The notes beneath the pieces were generated by a model. The model did not search any database. It saw only the letters and a program-made list of their open reading frames with translations, and was not told the DNA's origin. This document shows positions 50,160 through 58,694 of a stretch of DNA of 64,000 nt, in pieces (the first letter of the stretch is position 1; the number at the start of each line of letters is the position of its first letter). Origin of the DNA: Polynucleobacter sp. JS-JIR-5-A7 (GTDB lineage: Bacteria > Pseudomonadota > Gammaproteobacteria > Burkholderiales > Burkholderiaceae); NCBI RefSeq assembly GCF_018687935.1, contig NZ_CP061308.1, positions 53,561-117,560 of the forward strand, in the 5' to 3' direction. The position numbers were made by a program, and so were the translations under genes.

Positions 50160-51227
50160 TTAAGAAAGTATTTCTTTTAAAGCGGCGACAAGTTCACCAC
50201 TTTGTTCATCTGTACCAATCGTAATGCGCAAGAATTCTTCAATACGCGCAGATTGGAAATGACGCACGATGATGCCGCGATCTCTCAAGGCTTGATACAT
50301 TGTTGCGCCAGAATGTTTTGGGTGACGAGTAAAAATAAAGTTTGCGGTTGATGGCAAGGTATCAAAACCCAAAGCATGTAATTGCTCAACTAACTTAGTA
50401 CGTGTCTGAATCACTTTGGCACTGGTAGTTTCTAAGTGCGCTTGATCCTCAATGGCTGCAATAGCACCTGCTTGAGCAAGGCGCCCTAATGGATAAGAGT
50501 TAAAACTATTTTTTACTCGCTCTAAGCCTTCAATCAAGGTGGGGTGACCAAGAGCAAAGCCAACTCGTAGGCCAGCAAGCGCTCTGGATTTAGAAAGCGT
50601 ATGCACTACTAAAAGATTTTCAGGACACTGACTACCGCGCAAGAGGGGAACGCAAGACTGTGTTCCATAGTCGACATAGGCTTCATCAATCACTACTACA
50701 GAGTCTTTGTTCTTCGCGAGTAGTTTTTCAATCTCTAAGCGAGCAATTGATCTTCCAGTGGGGGCATTGGGATTGGGGAAAATAACGCCACCATTGGGTT
50801 CGCAAAAATCGCTAGTATTGATTTCAAAATCGTTTCCTAGTGGAATCGTTTGATATTCGATGCCAAAGAGCTTGCAGTAAACCGGATAGAAGCTATAAGT
50901 AATATCTGGAAAATGTACTGGTTTGTTTTGCTTCAATAAACCCGCAAAAACATGGGCTAGAACCTCGTCCGAACCATTTCCTAAAAATACTTGGTTTGGA
51001 TTTAGGCCATGCAATTTGGCAATAGCTTGTTTTAGGGCCACACCTTCTGGATCTGGGTAGAGGCGCAAGTCATCGTTCGTTTGACTATTGATCGCTGCCA
51101 ACGCTTTTGGTGATGGGCCATAAGGACTCTCATTCGTATTGAGCTTTACCAGCCGCTGCATTTGCGGTTGCTCCCCAGGAACATAGGGGGTTAAAGTTTG
51201 AACAACGGGGCTCCAAAAACGGCTCAT
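50160..51227 (-). CDS. hisC: Histidinol-phosphate aminotransferase (inverted in the his cluster)
   Basis: PLP aminotransferase converting imidazole acetol phosphate to histidinol phosphate. KLNTNESPYGPSPKAL, LGNGSDEVL, PNPNAPTGRSI, VVIDEAYVDYG and the PLP-lysine region TLSKSRALAGLRVGFALG are present; 355 residues, complete. It lies on the minus strand between hisD and hisB, which are both on plus. In related genomes hisC normally points the same way, so this looks like an in-place inversion. It must use its own promoter in the 116-base hisC-hisB gap. Confidence 0.95.
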   Translation of the reverse strand: MSRFWSPVVQTLTPYVPGEQPQMQRLVKLNTNESPYGPSPKALAAINSQTNDDLRLYPDPEGVALKQAIAKLHGLNPNQVFLGNGSDEVLAHVFAGLLKQNKPVHFPDITYSFYPVYCKLFGIEYQTIPLGNDFEINTSDFCEPNGGVIFPNPNAPTGRSIARLEIEKLLAKNKDSVVVIDEAYVDYGTQSCVPLLRGSQCPENLLVVHTLSKSRALAGLRVGFALGHPTLIEGLERVKNSFNSYPLGRLAQAGAIAAIEDQAHLETTSAKVIQTRTKLVEQLHALGFDTLPSTANFIFTRHPKHSGATMYQALRDRGIIVRHFQSARIEEFLRITIGTDEQSGELVAALKEILS

Positions 51228-51343
51228 GAGGGTACTCAGGTCAAAAATCAGAAAGAAAGTGAAGTAATTTCAGCATTTATATATCTTCTAGGAATGATAT
51301 TATGAGGCTTCAATCAACACTTCGCCTCGCGGCGCAATGAAGC

Positions 51344-51931
51344 ATGCGGCAAGCCGACGTTACCCGAAACACTTCGGAAACCAAAATTCAAATTTCCATC
51401 AATTTAGATGGTACTGGGAAGGCCGAACTAGCTTCAGGCGTCCCTTTCTTAGACCATATGCTCGATCAGATTGCCCGTCACGGCATGATTGACTTGAAAG
51501 TAGTCGCACAGGGCGATACCCATATTGATGATCATCACACCGTTGAGGATGTGGGGATTACATTGGGCCAAGCTTTTGCAAAGGCAGTGGGCGATAAGGC
51601 AGGTATTACCCGTTATGGCCACTCTTATGTTCCTTTAGATGAAACCCTTTCACGCGTAGTGGTCGATTTTTCTGGGCGCCCAGGCCTGGAATTCAATGTC
51701 CCATTTACCCGTGCGCGGGTTGGTGATTTTGACGTTGATCTGAGCATCGAGTTCTTCCGCGGTTTTGTAAACCATGCGGGAGTGACTTTGCACATTGATA
51801 ATTTGCGCGGTATCAACGCGCACCACCAGATTGAGACGGTCTTCAAAGCCTTTGGGCGTGCGCTTCGGATGGCTTTGGCAATTGATCCACGCGCCTCTGG
51901 TTCGGTTCCCTCAACCAAAGGTAGTCTCTAA
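51344..51931 (+). CDS. hisB: Imidazoleglycerol-phosphate dehydratase
   Basis: Dehydrates imidazole glycerol phosphate; a monofunctional enzyme of 195 residues without the phosphatase domain of E. coli HisB. Metal-binding motifs HIDDHHTVEDVGITLGQA and GINAHHQIETVFKAFGRALR are complete, as is the ASGVPFLDHMLDQIARHG opening. The ATG at 51344 has only a weak ribosome-binding site, preceded by a CGCC-GGCG hairpin (51323-51334). With hisC inverted upstream, this gene probably starts the second his transcript. Confidence 0.96.
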   Translation: MRQADVTRNTSETKIQISINLDGTGKAELASGVPFLDHMLDQIARHGMIDLKVVAQGDTHIDDHHTVEDVGITLGQAFAKAVGDKAGITRYGHSYVPLDETLSRVVVDFSGRPGLEFNVPFTRARVGDFDVDLSIEFFRGFVNHAGVTLHIDNLRGINAHHQIETVFKAFGRALRMALAIDPRASGSVPSTKGSL

Positions 51932-51981
51932 TCTAGGTACTTCTAGTTGCCCGTTAGATAACAGCAAAGATAGGCTAAATT

Positions 51982-52638
51982 TTGGCGCAAACTATTGCGA
52001 TCGTTGATTACGGAATGGGTAACCTTCGTTCCGTATATCAGGCATGCCATCATGTAGCGCCTGATGACAAGGTATTGATTGCTCACAAGCCAGAAGAAAT
52101 TCGTACTGCCGATCGCGTGGTGTTACCTGGACAAGGCGCCATGCCTGATTGCATGAAGCATCTTGAGGAGTCTGGTCTCCTCGAAGCATTGCTAGAGGCT
52201 GCCAAAAACAAGCCATTGTTAGGGGTTTGTGTAGGCGAGCAAATGCTCTTTGATAAAAGTGCAGAAGTTCGGACTAATAAGCAATGGACGCTTTGTTTAG
52301 GGCTCATTCCCGGGGAAGTGCGTCGCTTTGATTTAAGCGGCAAAAAGCAAGCCGACGGCTCAGCTTACAAAGTGCCCCACATGGGCTGGAATCAAGTCCG
52401 TCAAGACCGCCAGCATCCCATTTGGGAGGGAATCCCGGATTTAACGAGTTTTTACTTTGTGCATAGCTACTATGTTGTGCCGCAACGTAAAGAAGATTCT
52501 GCTGGATCTACTGAATACGGCGATTGGTTTACATCTGCGGTTGCAAGAGATAATATTTTTGCAACGCAATTTCATCCGGAAAAAAGTGCAGAATACGGGT
52601 TAAAGCTTTATCAAAACTTTCTTTCTTGGCAACCTTAA
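51982..52638 (+). CDS. hisH: Imidazole glycerol phosphate synthase, glutaminase subunit
   Basis: Releases ammonia from glutamine for HisF. Triad: Cys83 (LLGVCVGEQML), His198 and Glu200 (TQFHPEKSA). It begins at TTG 51982, giving MAQTIAIVDYGMGNLRSVYQA, the standard N-terminus; no in-frame ATG lies nearby before the conserved start, so the rare start codon may lower expression. 218 residues, normal length. It is 50 bases after hisB and 21 before hisA. Confidence 0.95.
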   Translation: MAQTIAIVDYGMGNLRSVYQACHHVAPDDKVLIAHKPEEIRTADRVVLPGQGAMPDCMKHLEESGLLEALLEAAKNKPLLGVCVGEQMLFDKSAEVRTNKQWTLCLGLIPGEVRRFDLSGKKQADGSAYKVPHMGWNQVRQDRQHPIWEGIPDLTSFYFVHSYYVVPQRKEDSAGSTEYGDWFTSAVARDNIFATQFHPEKSAEYGLKLYQNFLSWQP

Positions 52639-52659
52639 TTAATTTATTAACGTTTCACT

Positions 52660-53421
52660 ATGCTGCTCATCCCTGCAATTGATCTTAAAGACGGCCACTG
52701 CGTTCGACTAGAACAAGGTGATATGGACAAAGCCACGGTATTTTCTGAAGATCCAGGGGCTATGGCTGCGCATTGGATTAGCAAAGGCGCGCGACGGTTG
52801 CACTTAGTTGATCTGAATGGCGCGTTTGCTGGCAAGCTTAAAAACGAGTCAGCGATTAAATCGATTCTCAAAGCTGTTGGAGATGAAATTCCGGTTCAAC
52901 TTGGTGGTGGTATTCGGGATCTGGAAACAATTGAACGTTTATTGGACGATGGTATTAGCACGGTGATTATTGGTACCGCTGCAGTAAAAAATCCCGGTTT
53001 TGTGCAGGATGCTTGCACAGCATTTCCTGGACAGGTGATGGTAGGGCTTGACGCTCGCGATGGCAAAGTAGCCACTGATGGTTGGAGCAAGATTACCGGC
53101 CATGAAGTAATTGATCTCGCCAAGAAATTTGAAGATTGGGGCGTAGAAGCAATTATCTATACCGACATTGGTCGCGATGGCATGCTCCAGGGCGTCAACA
53201 TCGATGCCACGATGAAGTTGGCTCAAGCAATCCGTATTCCGGTGATTGCCAGTGGCGGCCTCTCCAATAACAAAGATATTGAAGCGCTCTGCAAAGCTGA
53301 AGAAGAGGGTGTGATGGGCGTGATTGCTGGGCGCTCTATTTATGCTGGTGACCTTGATCTGGCAGCTGCTCAAAAATATGCTGATGAGTTAACACTCAAA
53401 TACAAAAAGAACATTATCTAG
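52660..53421 (+). CDS. hisA: ProFAR isomerase HisA
   Basis: Isomerises ProFAR to PRFAR with a TIM barrel related to HisF. The catalytic base Asp8 lies in LIPAIDLKDGHCVRLEQGD, and the acid is the Asp of IIYTDIGRDGMLQG; phosphate loops are VQLGGGIRDLETIERLL and VIASGGLSNNKDIEALC. 253 residues, normal. Its TAG stop shares its last base with the GTG start of hisF. Confidence 0.96.
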   Translation: MLLIPAIDLKDGHCVRLEQGDMDKATVFSEDPGAMAAHWISKGARRLHLVDLNGAFAGKLKNESAIKSILKAVGDEIPVQLGGGIRDLETIERLLDDGISTVIIGTAAVKNPGFVQDACTAFPGQVMVGLDARDGKVATDGWSKITGHEVIDLAKKFEDWGVEAIIYTDIGRDGMLQGVNIDATMKLAQAIRIPVIASGGLSNNKDIEALCKAEEEGVMGVIAGRSIYAGDLDLAAAQKYADELTLKYKKNII

Positions 53422-54179
53422 TGTTAACCAAAAGAATTATTCCTTGTTTGGATGTCACGGCAGGGCGCGTTGTTAAAGGGGTGAACTTTGTTGGTTTGCG
53501 TGATGCAGGCGATCCTGTACAAATCGCTAAGCGTTACGACACACAAGGCGCTGATGAGTTAACTTTCTTAGATATTACCGCGACGTCCGATGGGCGTGAT
53601 CTGATCCTGCATATTATTGAAGATGTCGCATCACAAGTATTTATTCCGCTTACTGTTGGTGGTGGTGTAAGTGCAGTCGCTGATGTGCGTCGCTTACTTA
53701 ATGCTGGTGCTGATAAAGTGAGCATCAATTCTTCCGCCATCACTAATCCAGATTTGGTTTCAGATGCCGCTGCTTATTACGGTTCGCAATGTATTGTTGT
53801 TGCAATCGATGCCAAACAAACTGAGGCTGGTAATTGGGAGGTGTTTACCCATGGCGGTAGAACTGCGACTGGAATCGATGTGGTGGCATGGGCTATTGAA
53901 GTTGCCAAACGCGGCGCTGGAGAAATTCTCCTGACGAGTATGAATCGCGATGGTAGTAAAGATGGTTTTGACTTAGCCCTCACTGCTGCAGTAAGCGATG
54001 CGGTCTCCGTTCCAGTAATTGCTTCTGGCGGCGTGGGCAATTTGCAGCATTTGGTTGATGGTATTACCAAAGGCCATGCAGACGCTGTCTTGGCTGCAAG
54101 TATTTTTCACTATGGTGAATACACCGTCGGTCAGGCAAAAGAATATATGGCTGCTCAAGGAATTCCGGTTCGTATTTAA
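53421..54179 (+). CDS. hisF: Imidazole glycerol phosphate synthase, cyclase subunit
   Basis: Uses ammonia from HisH to form imidazole glycerol phosphate and AICAR. TIM barrel with catalytic Asp11 in IIPCLDVTAGRVVKGVNF and the second Asp in VAIDAKQ... region (usual AIDAK motif); phosphate loops LTVGGGVSAVADVRRLLNAGADKVSIN and VIASGGVGNLQHLVDG. The start is GTG 53421 overlapping the hisA stop. 252 residues, equal to the usual length. Confidence 0.96.
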   Translation: MLTKRIIPCLDVTAGRVVKGVNFVGLRDAGDPVQIAKRYDTQGADELTFLDITATSDGRDLILHIIEDVASQVFIPLTVGGGVSAVADVRRLLNAGADKVSINSSAITNPDLVSDAAAYYGSQCIVVAIDAKQTEAGNWEVFTHGGRTATGIDVVAWAIEVAKRGAGEILLTSMNRDGSKDGFDLALTAAVSDAVSVPVIASGGVGNLQHLVDGITKGHADAVLAASIFHYGEYTVGQAKEYMAAQGIPVRI

Positions 54180-54204
54180 ATCAGATTCACGGTAAAGTTT
54201 ATAT

Positions 54205-54627
54205 ATGAGCGAACTCCATAACAAATCCCAGAGTATCTTTACTCCAATTGAATCTATTCAAGCAGGGCCCTGGCTCGATGCCGTCGCTTGGAATGAGCAA
54301 GGTTTGGTTCCAGTGATTGCGCAAGAGTTTGGTAGTAAAGATATCCTGATGATGGCCTGGATGAATCGCGATGCCTTGTTGGCTACTTTGCGTTTAGGCG
54401 AGGCGGTCTACTGGACGCGCTCACGTCAAAAACTTTGGCACAAGGGCGAGGAATCTGGCCATACTCAGAGGGTGAAAGAAATTCGCTTGGATTGTGATGG
54501 GGACACGATTTTGCTCATTGTTGAGCAAAAAGACGGAATTGCTTGTCATACCGGTGAGCACAGCTGTTTTTTCCAACAGTGGGATTCAGATAAGTTGACT
54601 TGGGTGGACGAGTCCAAAGCAAAATAG
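54205..54627 (+). CDS. hisI: Phosphoribosyl-AMP cyclohydrolase
   Basis: Opens the adenine ring of PR-AMP, a zinc and magnesium enzyme. Seen: LMMAWMNRDALLATLRLGEAVYWTRSRQKLWHKGEESGHTQ and LDCDGDTILLIVEQKDGIACHTGEHSCFF, which hold the metal Cys and Asp ligands. At 140 residues it is a single-function enzyme, unlike the fused HisIE of enterics. The first 22 residues vary and could be trimmed, but no better start is seen. Confidence 0.95.
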   Translation: MSELHNKSQSIFTPIESIQAGPWLDAVAWNEQGLVPVIAQEFGSKDILMMAWMNRDALLATLRLGEAVYWTRSRQKLWHKGEESGHTQRVKEIRLDCDGDTILLIVEQKDGIACHTGEHSCFFQQWDSDKLTWVDESKAK

Positions 54628-54658
54628 AAGTCTTCCATAAAAGACATAAAATGAAGCT

Positions 54659-55060
54659 ATGAGTAGGTCGGCAAATAAACCTTCTAATTTAGATTCTGCA
54701 TTAGCCCATTTGGCTGATGTGGTGGATCAACGTCGGGATGCGTTTAAGGCTGGCAATGCTGACCCAAAAACCTCTTATACCGCCCTACTTTTTTCAAAGG
54801 GTGATGACGGTATCCTCAAAAAGATTGGCGAGGAAGCAACCGAGGCGGTCATGGCTGCCAAAGATGCGCGCAGTTCAAATCTAGCGGCTGAGCAGCAAAA
54901 GCTCTTGCTTGGGGAGATGGCGGATCTTTGGTTTCACTGTTTAATTGCGCTTTCGCAATTCAATTTGCGCCCTGAAGACGTTATTGCTGAGCTTGATCGG
55001 CGCTTGGGCACCTCAGGAATTGAAGAAAAGGCCGCTAGAAAGGCAGCAAACAAAGAATGA
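54659..55060 (+). CDS. hisE: Phosphoribosyl-ATP pyrophosphatase
   Basis: Hydrolyses PR-ATP to PR-AMP, the second step of the pathway; an all-alpha MazG-like fold. The core SYTALLFSKGDDGILKKIGEEATEAVMAAKD carries the EExxE-type metal-binding glutamates, with EMADLWFHCLIALSQFNLRPEDVIAELDRR after it. The 133 residues include a short N-terminal extension. It is the last his gene; the HIT gene follows after 16 bases. Confidence 0.95.
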   Translation: MSRSANKPSNLDSALAHLADVVDQRRDAFKAGNADPKTSYTALLFSKGDDGILKKIGEEATEAVMAAKDARSSNLAAEQQKLLLGEMADLWFHCLIALSQFNLRPEDVIAELDRRLGTSGIEEKAARKAANKE

Positions 55061-55076
55061 GGAAGAATAGGAAAAG

Positions 55077-55433
55077 ATGAGCCACGATCCTAATTGCCTG
55101 TTTTGTAAGATTTCTCAGGGCTTGATTCTGTCCCAAAAGGTGTATGAGGATGAAGAGATCTATGCCTTTAAGGATATTAATCCTGCTGCTCCAGTGCATT
55201 TTTTAATGATTCCGAAGAAACATATCCCTATGTTGGAGCTGGCGGAAGGCATCGATGCTCCTTTGCTAGGTAGAATGATGGAATTGGCGCCTCGTCTTGC
55301 CAAAGAGCAGGGTTGCCGACTTGGAAGGGATGGCGGCTTTAGATTGATGGTCAATAACGGGGCAGATGGTGGGCAGGAGGTTTATCACTTGCACTTGCAT
55401 GTGATGGGCGGTCCGCGTCCCTGGAAAAAGTAA
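55077..55433 (+). CDS. hinT: HIT-family hydrolase (HinT-like)
   Basis: Histidine-triad protein, likely a purine nucleoside phosphoramidase. The triad is EVYHLHLHVMGG with His104, His106 and His108; the N-terminal CLFCKISQG block carries the Cys pair common in this group, and KKHIPML is the loop near the substrate. The 118 residues match E. coli HinT (119). The position between hisE and tatA is common in betaproteobacteria. Confidence 0.93.
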   Translation: MSHDPNCLFCKISQGLILSQKVYEDEEIYAFKDINPAAPVHFLMIPKKHIPMLELAEGIDAPLLGRMMELAPRLAKEQGCRLGRDGGFRLMVNNGADGGQEVYHLHLHVMGGPRPWKK

Positions 55434-55471
55434 GATAAAGAAGAAGTTTAGGAATTCCAAGGAGATTAGAG

Positions 55472-55693
55472 ATGGGTTCATTTAGCATTTGGCATTGGTT
55501 AATTGTTTTGGTCATCGTGATGTTGGTATTCGGTACCAAGAAATTGCGCAATATCGGTCAAGATTTGGGCGGTGCTGTTAAGGGATTTAAGGACGGCATG
55601 AAGCCATCTGATGAGCCTAAGGAGCAAATCCAGCAAGCCGCTGCATCAACAGAAAAAACTGTGGATGTACAGGCTAAAGACCTTAATAAATAA
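55472..55693 (+). CDS. tatA: Twin-arginine translocase subunit TatA
   Basis: Forms the variable-size pore component of the Tat system that exports folded proteins. One N-terminal membrane helix (about 4-20), a FGTKKLRNIGQDLGGAVKGFKDGM amphipathic helix and a polar tail; 73 residues, as expected. The FG hinge (Phe20-Gly21) is intact. AAGGAG precedes the ATG. A 60-base spacer separates it from tatB. Confidence 0.95.
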   Translation: MGSFSIWHWLIVLVIVMLVFGTKKLRNIGQDLGGAVKGFKDGMKPSDEPKEQIQQAAASTEKTVDVQAKDLNK

Positions 55694-55753
55694 CTCACAT
55701 CATTTGTTCATAGCGCAAAGAGAAATCGTGCGGTCCTTATTTAGCTCCCTAAG

Positions 55754-56230
55754 ATGATTGATTTAGGGGTTTCAAAACTTGCGCTGATTGCAGTTGTAGC
55801 TCTGGTGGTAGTTGGTCCAGAGCGCTTGCCAAAAGTAGCTCGTATGGCTGGTAATTTATTTGGTCGTGCGCAACGCTATATGGCAGACCTTAAATCTGAA
55901 GTAAATCGGCAGATGGAAGTTGAGGAATTTAAAAAGTTCCGCGAAGAAAGTGCATCTGCCTTAAAAGAAGTTGAAAACAGTATTAGCTCGGCAGCTAGTG
56001 AAGCAAACGCTAATCTTACAGATCAGGCTGATATTTTTGAAACCAATTTTGAGAAGTTGCCTCTTGATGAAAGAGCTGTTTTAGATAAGACTAAGCGGCA
56101 GGGTCGTAATAGCTGGGGCGTTAGGCGCGCAGCAAGGCCTATTTGGTTTAAACGTTCGGCTGGTCTACGTACTCGTGTGCAATCGGGTGCCGCAAGAATG
56201 AAGCGCTTTCATCATAGTGCTGGCAAATAA
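55754..56230 (+). CDS. tatB: Twin-arginine translocase subunit TatB
   Basis: Works with TatC as the Tat signal-peptide receptor. The N-terminus MIDLGVSKLALIAVVALVVVGPERLPKVAR has the TatB-specific Glu in the membrane helix region and the GPERLP hinge, followed by a long amphipathic helix (GRAQRYMADLKSEVNRQMEVEEF). The tail turns strongly basic (about 115-158). At 158 residues it is near E. coli (171). tatC follows after 13 bases. Confidence 0.95.
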   Translation: MIDLGVSKLALIAVVALVVVGPERLPKVARMAGNLFGRAQRYMADLKSEVNRQMEVEEFKKFREESASALKEVENSISSAASEANANLTDQADIFETNFEKLPLDERAVLDKTKRQGRNSWGVRRAARPIWFKRSAGLRTRVQSGAARMKRFHHSAGK

Positions 56231-56243
56231 AAATTAGATTGGC

Positions 56244-57023
56244 ATGACAGAAAATAACTCTACCGAAGATTCAGGCTTGCAAGAATCTTTTCTATCGCAT
56301 TTATTTGAACTGCGTGATCGTGTCATCAAGTCTGCATTAGCGATTATTGTGGTGTTTGTTTGCTTGGTTTATTGGGCACCAGATATTTTTCATCTTTTTT
56401 CGCAGCCGCTGCTTGATTCATTACCTGCGGGCGGAAAGATGATTGTGACGGATGTAACGGGTTCTTTCTTTGTGCCCATGAAGGTCACGATGTTGGTAGC
56501 CTTCATCATTGCCTTACCGATAGTCATTTATCAACTATGGGCTTTTATTGCTCCTGGCCTATATCAACATGAGCGCAAGTTAGTCATTCCATTGGTTGTG
56601 AGTAGCTATAGCCTATTTATCTTCGGTATGGCATTTGCCTATTTCTTAGTATTTCCGACGGTCTTTAATTTTATGGCTAGCTATAACGCACCATTGGGCG
56701 CAGAGATGTCTACTGATATTGATAAGTACCTTGGTTTTGCTATGAACACTTTCTTAGCGTTTGGTATTACCTTCGAAGTTCCTGTAGTAGTGGTTGTTTT
56801 AGTTCGTATGGGCATAGTCTCTTTAGCAAAATTAAAAGAGATACGCCCCTACGTGATTGTTGGCGCTTTTGTCATCTCTGCAGTAGTGACTCCGCCGGAT
56901 GTTCTCTCTCAGTTATTGCTGGCAGTGCCTATGACTCTGCTCTATGAACTGGGTTTATTGATAGCGCGCTTCTACATGCCAAAGACGTCCGATGAAGAAG
57001 AAGAAAGTAAAACCGCAAGCTAA
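56244..57023 (+). CDS. tatC: Twin-arginine translocase subunit TatC
   Basis: Core Tat receptor with six membrane segments. Family signatures: SFLSHLFELRDRVIKSALAIIVVF (signal-peptide contact region), KVTMLVAFIIALPIVIYQLWAFIAPGLYQHERK, and GITFEVPVVVVVLVRMGIVSLAKLKEIRPYVIVGAFVISAVVTPPDVLSQLLLAVPM. 259 residues (258 in E. coli). It ends in a short acidic tail and overlaps by four bases the end of the convergent Sel1-like gene. Confidence 0.96.
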   Translation: MTENNSTEDSGLQESFLSHLFELRDRVIKSALAIIVVFVCLVYWAPDIFHLFSQPLLDSLPAGGKMIVTDVTGSFFVPMKVTMLVAFIIALPIVIYQLWAFIAPGLYQHERKLVIPLVVSSYSLFIFGMAFAYFLVFPTVFNFMASYNAPLGAEMSTDIDKYLGFAMNTFLAFGITFEVPVVVVVLVRMGIVSLAKLKEIRPYVIVGAFVISAVVTPPDVLSQLLLAVPMTLLYELGLLIARFYMPKTSDEEEESKTAS

Positions 57024-58486
57024 GCGAGTTCAGTAGCATTCTGACTTTTCAGATTTTTAGAAAACGTCGTGCTTAACCAGTCAGTCACTTGATCAAAGCG
57101 ATAACGTCTTTGTCGTAAATTACCTTCAATCGCTATATCAGCGCCCGCAAAGACTTTTCCTGCAGCTAGTAAGGTGCGACGCTGTTGAATCGTTTCAATC
57201 CGAATGAGTCTTGGCAATATCTTAGGAAGTTCCCAGCGAATATCTACTGCCACACAATGTTCATGTTGAAGCTGACCTACTTCAGAGAGCAATAATTCTG
57301 CCTTGCTAAGGTTAAATTGATTGGCTATGATGAGGCGATGACAAAGGAGTAACCAGTCTTCACTTAACTTATGTTCTGCATGGTGGCTGATGGCCTGATT
57401 AGCGAATAGAGCAAGCTCGTGCCAATCGTTTTTTTGGGGGTTGGGGTAGCTCTTCAGTATTTTACTTAGCAATTCTGTTGCTTCTACTACTCCTTGTTGA
57501 TGGGCCTGCCAAAGCCAATAAGATGCCTGTAGACCACGCACTTTTTCTTGAATCTTTTTACGTTTACGCCATAAGTGTCCCCCTTTGCGGAGCTGCGCTT
57601 GTGCATGACCAAGATCTGCTGCACGATCGAAGCAGCGATCACTTTCAGCAGCGCTATATCCAGAAAATTGGGGGCGACGATAAATTTCACCGAGGGCATA
57701 CCAAGCGTCACGATCCCCATCTTTTGCTGCAAGTTCTAACCAATGAGCCGCTTTCTTAAGAGAGGCGCTAGATTTATTTTCTGCCACAACACCATCTAAT
57801 TGAGCTAGTCGCAGGCCAATGGTTAGTTTGGCAGTGGTTAGGCCTAGTTCAGCAGCTTGCAATAAAGCATCTTCATTTTGATTTTCTAGCCATACCTTCC
57901 AAAGGGAGGAGAGCACTTTGTTCTTTGGCTGGAGCTGAATTAACAACTCTTTTGCTTGATTGGCAAACTGCGTGCTTCCATCGGCGAGATCTTGTAAATA
58001 TTGCTGCGCAATTTTTTTGGCGTCATTGAAATCTAGATCCACCAATTTTTGGCCTAGTGGGGCAGGCGCTTTTTTCTTCAGCCAATCCATTAACTGAAAT
58101 TGAATTTCTTGATTGCTTGGATTAATAAGTAAGTCTGCCAGCTGCCATTTGGCTGCTGCGGTTGAGTTTGGCTCTATGTTTGTATCCGCAAGCAGCCAAA
58201 TAGATACCCAGCCAAAATAAAATGCGGGTGAGTTAAAAGTTTGGGAAAGGGGAATGTTGGCCAACTGCTGCAAAATTCCATTAATTTGAGGGTTATTTGA
58301 GTCAAATCCCTCTGAGCTTTGATTCTGAATCAGCAGAAAGGATTTTTCTAGCCAAATCAATGCGTTAGCAGGTTGAATGGGGGTTTTAAAAGCACCAGTC
58401 AGATATGCTTCAGCTATCCTTTGTTGCGCCAATACATCACCAAGACGTGCTGATCTAAGGATTTTTAAGAATTCGCGACTTGCCAT
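57020..58486 (-). CDS. Sel1/TPR-like repeat protein
   Basis: A 488-residue helical-repeat protein without a clear signal peptide from the chosen ATG at 58486 (MASREFLKILRSARLGDVLAQQRIAEAYLTG). In-frame starts at 58522 and 58609 would add 12 or 41 residues. Sel1-type repeats are plain in ARLGDVLAQQRIAEAYL (near the start) and AAKDGDRDAWYALGEIYRR, RAADLGHAQAQLRKG and WLWQAHQQGVVEATELLSKI (about 240-350). Such proteins usually scaffold other proteins; no partner is evident. It is divergent from the porin gene and convergent with tatC. Confidence 0.75.
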   Translation of the reverse strand: MASREFLKILRSARLGDVLAQQRIAEAYLTGAFKTPIQPANALIWLEKSFLLIQNQSSEGFDSNNPQINGILQQLANIPLSQTFNSPAFYFGWVSIWLLADTNIEPNSTAAAKWQLADLLINPSNQEIQFQLMDWLKKKAPAPLGQKLVDLDFNDAKKIAQQYLQDLADGSTQFANQAKELLIQLQPKNKVLSSLWKVWLENQNEDALLQAAELGLTTAKLTIGLRLAQLDGVVAENKSSASLKKAAHWLELAAKDGDRDAWYALGEIYRRPQFSGYSAAESDRCFDRAADLGHAQAQLRKGGHLWRKRKKIQEKVRGLQASYWLWQAHQQGVVEATELLSKILKSYPNPQKNDWHELALFANQAISHHAEHKLSEDWLLLCHRLIIANQFNLSKAELLLSEVGQLQHEHCVAVDIRWELPKILPRLIRIETIQQRRTLLAAGKVFAGADIAIEGNLRQRRYRFDQVTDWLSTTFSKNLKSQNATELA

Positions 58487-58575
58487 ATAACAATTTTGGC
58501 ATCTAGAAACCTTAAAAGACATAAATTTGAGCTCTTGTTGTCGATATACAACGAAGAAAGCCAAAAAATTAGCTT

Positions 58576-58604
58576 TTGACAAGCAAAAAGAGACCATACA
58601 TACT
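58576..58604 (+). promoter_or_regulatory. Promoter for the porin gene
   Basis: A perfect -35 box TTGACA (58576-58581) lies 17 bases before CATACT (58599-58604), which matches the -10 consensus at four of six positions. It would give a leader of about 80 bases before the porin ATG at 58695. It lies inside the possible longer 5' end of the divergent Sel1-like gene, another reason to prefer a shorter start for that gene. Confidence 0.6.
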
Positions 58605-58694
58605 CTCACCCTCAGTCTAGAAGTGCAAAAGAAGCAAAATTCATGTGTCCCAGATTTCTTTGGGCATTACTTTTAATTTATGGAGATTTACAGA

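Noticed and set aside
55125..55136. CTGTCCC copy in the HIT gene considered as another RAYT-linked repeat
   Set aside because: It encodes the conserved LILSQKV segment of the protein and has no inverted partner nearby.
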